This document shows, one piece after another, positions 1 to 7,500 of a stretch of DNA of 11,108 nt. The notes beneath the pieces are model-generated. The model saw only the letters and a list, made by a program, of their open reading frames with translations. It searched no databases and was not told where the DNA came from. Origin of the DNA: Ramicandelaber brevisporus (lineage: Eukaryota > Kickxellomycota > Ramicandelaberales > Ramicandelaberaceae). Location: NCBI GenBank assembly GCA_025201865.1, contig MU602812.1, positions 22,764 to 33,871 of the forward strand. The letters run 5' to 3'. Position 1 is the first letter of the stretch, and each line of letters starts with the position of its first letter. Made by a program: the position numbers and the translations under genes.

Positions 1-52
1 CCGAGATCATCTTCACTCGCATCAACTAACTTACAAACAAAATAATACAGCT

Positions 53-58
53 TTTATT
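53..58 (-). promoter_or_regulatory. Candidate polyadenylation signal of LSM2
   Basis: AATAAA on the minus strand, 30 nt after the LSM2 stop codon. A second AATAAA (86-81) sits immediately after the stop. Hexamer presence and position are the only evidence. The rest of 1-87 is AT-rich 3' flank in which I see no gene. Confidence 0.45.
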
Positions 59-87
59 GTTACTTAAACGGTTCGTTGTTTTTATTA

Positions 88-615
88 TTATGCAACAACA
101 CCTGCAGGTTGGCTCGCAATTTCACCCGCCGCTGCTGTAGCCGCTGCTGCCTGTTGTTGCTCTTCCGCCGGCTTAGCGCTTCCCATCAATTCTTTCCTTG
201 TCGCATCCTGCAGTAACTGTGTGTTCACTGCACCTGATGGAATGTGTACATATCTCACAACTGATCCTCGGATGAAGCAATTCTTGAGTGTCATCATGTG
301 TGGATAGAGAGTCGTGTTTGCAGAAATGTGATCGAGTTTAATGTTAAGGAATTGGTCGACTGATACCAGTGTGCCTGTGATGGCCATGTCGTTTTTGAGC
401 TCGACCGTTACAGTGCTACCGACGAGCGTCTTGAACAATGAAAAGAATACCTGTATATCCCGAGAGATGCAATCATATCACATATGGAAAGGGGAGAGGA
501 AAGAGAGATGGAGACAAAAGTCAAGGATAGCGCTGGTTGATGTTAGTGCTTCAAACGTGTGTAGATCGTGGTGATCGCAGTCGGTGGAGTGGTCGAAGAG
601 TCGTATACGCACCAT
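88..615 (-). CDS. LSM2: U6 snRNA-associated Sm-like protein LSm2 (spliced: 615-613 + 450-88)
   Basis: LSm2 is a subunit of the Lsm1-7 ring (cytoplasmic mRNA decapping and decay) and the Lsm2-8 ring (nuclear, binds the U6 snRNA 3' end). The long exon (450 to 88, stop TAA at 90-88) reads VFFSLFKTLVG, then an Sm1 motif with VELKND and SVDQFLNIKL, then an Sm2 motif CFIRGSVVRYV around residues 60-69, then the family-typical NTQLLQDATRKEL. Known LSm2 proteins start MLFYSFFK or similar, so exactly one residue, the Met, is missing from this exon. A CAG precedes position 450. I therefore place the Met in an upstream exon, best candidate ATG at 615-613 followed directly by GTGCGT. The predicted protein is about 121 residues, against about 95 for human LSm2; the excess is a C-terminal Glu/Gln/Ala-rich tail from about residue 94. 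The identity is near certain; the position of exon 1 is an inference. Confidence 0.93.
451..612 (-). other. Proposed spliceosomal intron of LSM2, directly after the start codon
   Basis: On the minus strand the interval begins GTGCGTATAC directly after an ATG (615-613) and ends ATATACAG at 451. It contains a branch-point-like ACTAAC at about 548-543 and a long pyrimidine-rich stretch at about 517-486. Joining ATG to the GTA codon at 450 gives MVFFSLFKTLVG, which matches the length and pattern of LSm2 N-termini. Other ATG-GT pairs on this strand (ATG at 806-804, 917-915 and 966-964) would give longer introns with the same protein, so the 3' splice site is firmer than the 5' one. There are no transcript data to confirm it. 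Confidence 0.55.
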
Positions 616-764
616 CTGGAGAGTGTAGATCGAGCTTAGTGACCTTTGTACAACGTCAGGACACGGGCGATTAAGTCGATGTGGTTGTTGATGTTTTTTC
701 TTGTTGTTTTGCAGTGTGTGTGCGCGAGTGGGCGAGTGTTTGGAGGGATCCAGTTCAAAGCTGC

Positions 765-820
765 CGTGAACCAGCAATCTCAACATTGACAGCGGTCAAC
801 CACCATGACGCTGGTTCACG
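765..820. repeat. Nested inverted repeat (11-bp outer arms, 5-bp inner arms)
   Basis: CGTGAACCAGC at 765-775 is the exact reverse complement of GCTGGTTCACG at 810-820, with 34 nt between them. Inside that loop TTGAC (786-790) and GTCAA (795-799) form a second hairpin around AGCG. It lies in the divergent promoter, upstream of the proposed LSM2 exon 1. It could act as DNA (binding site or cruciform) or as RNA structure; the sequence does not say which. Confidence 0.6.
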
Positions 821-1212
821 CCAATGTCAGTAATGCTGCCGGTCCAACTTTAACATATCTCACAAACATACCACGGTTACAGGATGAATTGAACATACAG
901 ATTCTTGCATTCACCATCAGCTTTATTCAAACATCAAATAAACATCAAACATCAACTAACAACCATCAAATCAATCTCAATTCAGTCTAACGCTTGTGCT
1001 TTGGCCGACGGTCGATATACATCGAGAAGACATTCAATAACGCGCATATCTGATCACCTGATACTACTGAAGTCTTCTTTTGACAGAGGTGTTCTTTCAA
1101 CTGTGACTGCGATGATGTAATTCTGACGTAGTGTCCTAACATTGAATGGAGGGGAATGTGTAACGACCAGTCAGCCATCGAGAGAATATCAAAGGGGGCA
1201 ATTCACCGAAAC

Positions 1213-1247
1213 GAGAGAGAGAAAGAAAGAGAAAGAGAAGAAAGAGA
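1213..1247 (+). repeat. GA-rich purine tract
   Basis: Thirty-five consecutive purines, starting as a GA dinucleotide repeat and continuing as GAAA/GAGAA runs, about 280 nt upstream of the kinase ATG. Such tracts are common in fungal promoters and tend to exclude nucleosomes. No specific factor can be named. Confidence 0.6.
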
Positions 1248-1376
1248 CGCAGGCTTTTGGCGATTCACCACCACAACCGCCGCCGTGCCGCCGCACCACC
1301 ACAGCATCATCACAGCACGACAACCCTTTTTGCGATCGCAACTTGTAAACCTCACACGACCCCCACCTTGCAATAA

Positions 1377-1426
1377 CAGCAGCAGCAGCAGCAGCAGCAG
1401 CAACAGCAGTGCAGCAATAACAGCAG
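1377..1426 (+). repeat. CAG trinucleotide microsatellite in the kinase 5' flank
   Basis: Eight perfect CAG units (1377-1400), then CAA, CAG, CAG and an imperfect continuation through GCAGCAATAACAGCAG. It is outside any supported coding region, 100-150 nt upstream of the kinase start. Similar CAG/GCA runs occur inside the kinase (1893-1917, 2176-2208) and at the Arp4 glutamine run, so such repeats seem common in this genome. Confidence 0.8.
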
Positions 1427-1433
1427 TATATAT
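1427..1433 (+). promoter_or_regulatory. TATA-like element upstream of the histidine kinase
   Basis: TATATAT, 92 nt upstream of the kinase ATG, directly after the CAG run. Position and sequence suit a TATA box, but the match is short and no transcription start is known. Confidence 0.3.
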
Positions 1434-1524
1434 CAGTTGCAAGAGATAGTATACAACAAGAGCTTGGGATAGTGATAGTTACACGCACGGTTTGAGCATC
1501 TGCAGCAGCCAGCAATAGCAACAG

Positions 1525-4500
1525 ATGATTGACGCTTCGTCTTCTCACGCAGCGCTGCTTTCAGAAATCGAGTCGCTGCTCGATGCGTTTGAGGCTAACG
1601 AGGCCATTTCGTGGGACAGCTCATTGACAACAGCAGTTAAAGGCGGTCACTCTCCAGCAGCCATCTTGTCGAGTGAACTTAGTCGAACAACAGAGGCAGT
1701 CACTCCTCTTCATCTCGATGGCACCACCAACAATGGTGATGCAGCGGCGGCAGCAGCTTCAGTGAGCGACCGACATGCTCGAGTGACAGCACGTATTTGC
1801 ACAGTTCTTAATCGTAACCGAGAGCTCAAAGCTGAGCTGTCTCGATTCAAACTCGCAGCTGCCACAGCACACACAGCATCAAACACAGCACCAGCAACAG
1901 CAGCAGCAGCAGCAGCACCACCTTCAACAAATCTTCATAGTCACACCAATCAGCCGCATCGCATTGACCTCCAGAATCATCTCAACTCCAATCATTCTCT
2001 TGCAGGTGTCCACAGCGTTAATCTCTCCAACCATCACATGTCAGTGTCCTCTCCAGCACTCGATTCAATTACAGAATGCCGTGAATCTGATGCGAGCGTT
2101 GACTCTGTCGGTCTCACGAGCTACGATGACTCTGGCAGTATCAGCACCAGCGATGGTAACGACGACTCTGGTTGCAACAGCAGCAACAGCAGTAGCAATA
2201 ACAGCAGCGATGAGAGCAGTTTAGATGTCCAAAGCTCACCATTTTCAGTGAGCATTGACGACGATGTTGACGATGTTCTCAGTGACAATAACATTCCTAG
2301 TCTAAACATTGATCGACGTGGAATCAGTCCGGACGCAAGTCTATTTGCACCGCAAGATAGTCCGATGACTGGTGCGTCCATTCTCGCCACCATGCCCTCT
2401 TCGCTTGGTAGAACCCATGTCAACTCTGGCGTGAGCAACGGTCTGTTTGACGGCCTGGCTACACTGGGTTCTGCAGCCGGCTCTCTTCATCAGCGCACTC
2501 CGTCTGCTGTATCGTGCTCTAGTGCCACTGGTGGCAATGACGCTCTTCACTTTGCAATGAGCGAGCCATACACTCTGAGCGTTGCTGAGTATGAATGTCT
2601 TGTGAGATGCATTAACGCCATTGGCGATATTATCAAGGGCAATCTCAGTGTACGCGTGCAGCCGCCATCTGCACTGACTCCATCACTAGCCACACCCTCT
2701 GGTACCACAACTACAACCACAACTGCACAGATTCTCTCTGATTTGGGAATAGTATCACGCACTGCTTCGGTGGCTTCTGGCCAAGCTGGCAACAACCCAA
2801 CTCGCCGCAACAGTCGTGCGTCTTCTGCAGCTGACACTCCTCTTCCACCGGCTCAGTCGCCAGTTGAGGCTCTTTGCACTTCATTGAATGACATGGTCAG
2901 TCGACTCGACACATTCACAAACTCAGTTACAAAACTCACCAATGATCTTGGCGTGGAAGGCAAGCTCGGTGTTCGTGTTCCATCTCAGCCCAAGATGCAG
3001 GGCCGCTGGATGACATTTATCGATGCATTCAACGCCATGTCAAGCAGCCACACTTTGCAGATCCGAGATATTTCTGATGTATGCGCAGCTGTAGCTCGCG
3101 GTGACTTGTCGCGGCGTGTAATTGTTCCAGTTCGTGGTGAGAAACTGGTTCTCAAAAACACAATCAATACAATGGTTGACCAGCTAATATCGTTCTCATA
3201 TGAAGTGAACAGAGTGGCTCATGAAGTTGGAACAGAAGGTACATTGGGTGGTCAGGTTCACGTTAAAGAGGTTGGCGGAACTTGGAAAGATATTTGCGAC
3301 AATGTTAACAGAATGGCATATAATGTGACGGCCCAGGTAAGAGATATTGCCAATGTGTGTGGTGCAGTGTCACGAGGCGATTTAACAAAAGAAGTGACAG
3401 TCGCTGTAAGAGGCGAAGTGTTGTGGCTAAAGAATACAATTAATGACATGGTTAGCAAATTGGCTATTTTCGCATCAGAGGTTACTCGAGTGGCTAAAGA
3501 AGTTGGCACTGAAGGCATACTGGGCGGTCAGGCTACAGTAGATGATGTTGAAGGTACTTGGAAAGACCTGACAGACAGTGTTAATCTAATGGCATCTAAT
3601 TTGACCAATCAAGTCAGAAACATCTCCTCAGTCACCAAAGCAGTAGCTCAGGGCGATCTCAGTAAAAAGGTCGAAGTAACTGTCAAAGGCGAAGTGCTGG
3701 ATTTAAAGAACACAATCAACAGCATGGTGGATCAGCTTCAAACATTCGCCAGCGAAGTCACTCGAGTCGCTAAAGAAGTGGGTACTGAGGGTATTTTAGG
3801 CGGTCAAGCCAATGTCGACAGTGTTGATGGAACGTGGAAGGACTTGACAGACAGTGTTAATTTAATGGCCACCAATCTCACTAATCAAGTCAGAGATATT
3901 GCAACAGTTACAACAGCAGTGGCACGTGGAGACTTGAGTAAGAAGGTTGAAGTTTCAGTCAAAGGAGAAGTGTTGGAACTGAAGAATACAATTAACAGCA
4001 TGGTTGAACAGCTGCAGACATTTGCAACGGAAGTAACACGTGTCGCAAAAGAAGTGGGCACTGAAGGTATTCTGGGTGGACAAGCCACAGTTGAAAATGT
4101 TGATGGAACATGGAAAGACTTGACAGACAGTGTTAACTTAATGGCCACCAATCTCACAAACCAAGTCAGAGATATCGCTACTGTGACTACCGCAGTAGCA
4201 AAGGGCGATCTCTCTCGCAAGGTTGAGGTTGTTGTACGCGGAGAGGTGCTTGAGCTCAAGAATACAATCAATTCGATGGTTGATCAGCTACAAACATTTG
4301 CTAGTGAAGTCATCAGAGTTGCCAAGGATGTAGGCACAAAGGGCATATTGGGTGGCCAAGCTGAAGTGCACAATGTGGCTGGAACATGGAGAGATTTGAC
4401 AGATAATGTGAACTTGATGGCATCCAATCTCACCAAGCAAGTTAGAGACATTGCAAACGTCACCAAAGCTGTGGCTGCAGGTGATTTGTCATTAATGGTC

Positions 4501-7500
4501 ACTGTCGATGTCCAAGGTGAAATCCATGATTTGAAGATGACTGTAAACTCAATGGTGTCTCAGTTAAACACCTTTGCATCTGAGGTCATCCGTGTAGCTA
4601 AAGAAGTGGGCACTGAAGGCAAACTGGGTGGCCAGGCTACTGTTGAAGGCGTCGATGGCACTTGGAAGGCATTGACAGATAATGTTAACTTGATGGCACT
4701 TAATCTAACCAATCAGGTCAGAGACATTGCAACAGTCACCACCGCAGTGGCTAAGGGTGACTTATCTCGTAAAGTCACTGTGGATGTTAAAGGCGAGATT
4801 CATGACCTCAAAATGACTGTCAATTCAATGGTATCTCAGCTCCAAACGTTTGCTAGTGAAGTATCTCGAGTCGCCTATGAGGTTGGTACCGAGGGTAGAC
4901 TTGGTGGTCAGGCCACTGTTGAAGGTGTAGATGGAACGTGGAAAGATTTAACTGATAATGTTAACCAGATGGCATCTAATTTGACCAATCAAGTCAGAAA
5001 TATTTCATCTGTGACTAAAGCTGTTGCCCGTGGAGACTTGAGTAAGAAGGTCGAAGTTGCAGTTAAAGGAGAAGTGTTGGAATTGAAAAACACTATCAAC
5101 TCGATGGTTGAACAGCTGCAGACATTTGCAAGTGAAGTCACTCGAGTTGCTAAAGAAGTAGGAACTGATGGCATTCTGGGTGGACAAGCTACAGTGGATA
5201 ATGTAGATGGAACTTGGAAGGATCTCACAGACAACGTCAATCAGATGGCCACCAATCTTACTAACCAGGTGCGTGACATTGCCACTGTCACGACTGCTGT
5301 TGCTCGCGGAGACTTGTCACGTAAAGTCGAGGTTGCTGTGCGTGGAGAAGTGTTGGAACTCAAGAACACTATTAATTCAATGGTTGATCAATTGCAGACA
5401 TTTGCTAGTGAAGTATCTCGAGTCGCCTATGAGGTTGGTACCGAAGGCAGACTTGGTGGCCAGGCCACTGTTGAAGGCGTCGATGGAACTTGGAAGGATC
5501 TCACTGACAATGTCAATCAAATGGCTTCCAACCTGACCAATCAAGTCAGAAACATCTCATCTGTAACCAAGGCAGTGGCTCGTGGTGATTTGAGTAAGAA
5601 GGTCGAAGTGGCTGTCAAGGGCGAGGTTCTCGAACTCAAGAACACTATCAACTCGATGGTTGAACAGCTGCAAACATTTGCAAGTGAAGTTACGCGTGTG
5701 GCCAAGGAAGTCGGCACCGACGGTATTCTCGGCGGTCAGGCAACAGTCGATAATGTAGATGGCACTTGGAAGGATCTCACTGATAACGTTAACCAGATGG
5801 CCACCAACCTCACTAACCAGGTGCGTGATATTGCTACTGTCACTACTGCTGTCGCTCGCGGTGACCTCTCGCAGAAGGTTGAAGTTGCTGTCAAGGGCGA
5901 GATCCATGATTTGAAGATGACTGTGAACTCAATGGTGGACCAGCTGCGTGACTTTGCTGCAGAAGTCACTCGAGTTGCCAAGGAAGTGGGTACTGAAGGC
6001 ATTCTGGGTGGCCAAGCCACTGTGGACAACGTTGATGGAACGTGGAAGGACTTGACTGATAGCGTGAATTTGATGGCAACCAATCTGACTAACCAGGTGC
6101 GCTCGATTGCAACTGTGACTGTAGCAGTAGCCAGTGGTGACTTGTCTCGCAAGGTCGAAGTCGATGTCAAGGGCGAGATGCTCGATTTGAAGAACACCAT
6201 TAATTCGATGGTTGACCAGCTGCAGAACTTTGCATCCGAAGTTACGCGTGTGGCCAAGGAAGTCGGCACTGAGGGCATTCTGGGTGGCCAAGCTACAGTC
6301 AAAGACGTGGATGGAGTATGGAAGAGTCTGACTGACAGTGTGAACTTAATGGCAACCAACTTGACTAACCAGGTGCGTAATATCTCGGATGTTACCAAGG
6401 CAGTGGCACGTGGTGATTTGAGTACAAAGGTGGAAGTAGATGTTAAGGGCGAGGTTCTCGAGCTCAAGAATACTATCAACTCAATGGTTGATCAGCTGAA
6501 CAACTTTGCTGCGGAAGTTACTCGAGTCGCTAAAGAGGTTGGTACCGAAGGCAAGCTAGGTGGTCAAGCTGAGGTGCACAACGTGGATGGCACGTGGAAG
6601 GCGCTCACTGACAGCGTCAATTTGATGGCAACCAATCTGACCAATCAAGTCCGCAACATCTCTGATGTGACCAAGGCTGTTGCTCGCGGTGATTTGAGCA
6701 CAAAGGTGGAAGTAGATGTCAAGGGCGAGGTTTTGGAGCTCAAGAACACAATTAACTCAATGGTGGATCAGCTCAACACGTTTGCTGCCGAAGTGACGCG
6801 TGTGGCTAAAGAGGTTGGTACTGAGGGCAAGCTTGGTGGCCAGGCAGAAGTGCACAACGTGGATGGCACGTGGAAGGATTTGACAGACAACGTTAATCAG
6901 ATGGCCAAGAACTTGACGAATCAGGTGCGTGATATTGCCAATGTTACTAAGGCGGTGGCTGCAGGAGACTTGTCGCTCATGGTCACTGTCGATGTCCAGG
7001 GTGAAATCCATGATTTGAAGATGACGGTGAATAGCATGGTGGACCAGCTCAATACATTTGCATCTGAAGTCATTCGTGTCGCGAAAGAAGTCGGTACTGA
7101 GGGTATTCTGGGTGGCCAGGCAACTGTCAAGGGTGTCGCTGGTACATGGAAGGCACTCACCGACAATGTGAACCTGATGGCTCTGAATCTGACGAACCAG
7201 GTGCGTGACATTGCAAACGTCACCAAGGCTGTAGCCAAGGGTGACTTGTCTCGCAAAGTTACTGTCGAAGTGCAGGGTGAAGTGCTGGAACTCAAGAACA
7301 CAATCAACAGCATGGTCTCTCAGCTCCAAACGTTTGCATCTGAGGTCACGCGTGTCGCATACGAGGTTGGTACAGAAGGCAAGTTGGGTGGCCAAGCAAC
7401 TGTTGCTGGCGTTGATGGTACTTGGCGCGATTTGACCGAGAATGTCAACCAGATGGCCTCCAACTTGACTACACAGGTGCGCGCATTCTCTCAGATTTCA

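Larger units (their letters stand above)
616..1524. promoter_or_regulatory. Divergent intergenic region between LSM2 and the histidine kinase gene
   Basis: About 0.9 kb separates two genes transcribed away from each other, so it should hold both promoters and 5' leaders. The short open frames here are low in complexity and resemble no protein I recognise. It contains a nested inverted repeat (765-820), short AACATCAA-type direct repeats (about 929-976), a purine tract (1213-1247), a CAG run (1377-1426) and a TATA-like site (1427-1433). An in-frame TAG at 1516-1518 closes the kinase frame just upstream of its ATG. Confidence 0.6.

Noticed and set aside
950-960. CATCAACTAAC matching positions 20-30 exactly
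   Set aside because: An 11-nt AT/CA-rich match within simple repeats has no further support as a shared element.
805-990. Short plus-strand open frame of 61 codons in the divergent region
   Set aside because: Low complexity from AACATCAA-type repeats, no recognisable domain, and its start lies inside the nested inverted repeat.
1012-1025. TCGAT-ATAC-ATCGA small inverted repeat
   Set aside because: Five-bp arms with a 4-nt loop are expected about once by chance in an interval of this size.
1124-1130. TGACGTA, a CRE-like half site that could suggest HOG/ATF control of the kinase
   Set aside because: A single 7-nt match without the palindromic half is expected by chance in 900 nt.
1189-1548. 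Minus-strand frame rich in Leu/Ala across the CAG run
   Set aside because: Its composition comes from reading the CAG and purine repeats in reverse, and it overlaps the kinase start.
5736-6479. Long minus-strand open frames opposite the HAMP array (also at 6757-7395, 3885-4271 and others)
   Set aside because: They are periodic shadows of the repeated plus-strand codons, with repeated Ser/Thr/Val-rich or Asn/His/Leu-rich patterns and no family resemblance.
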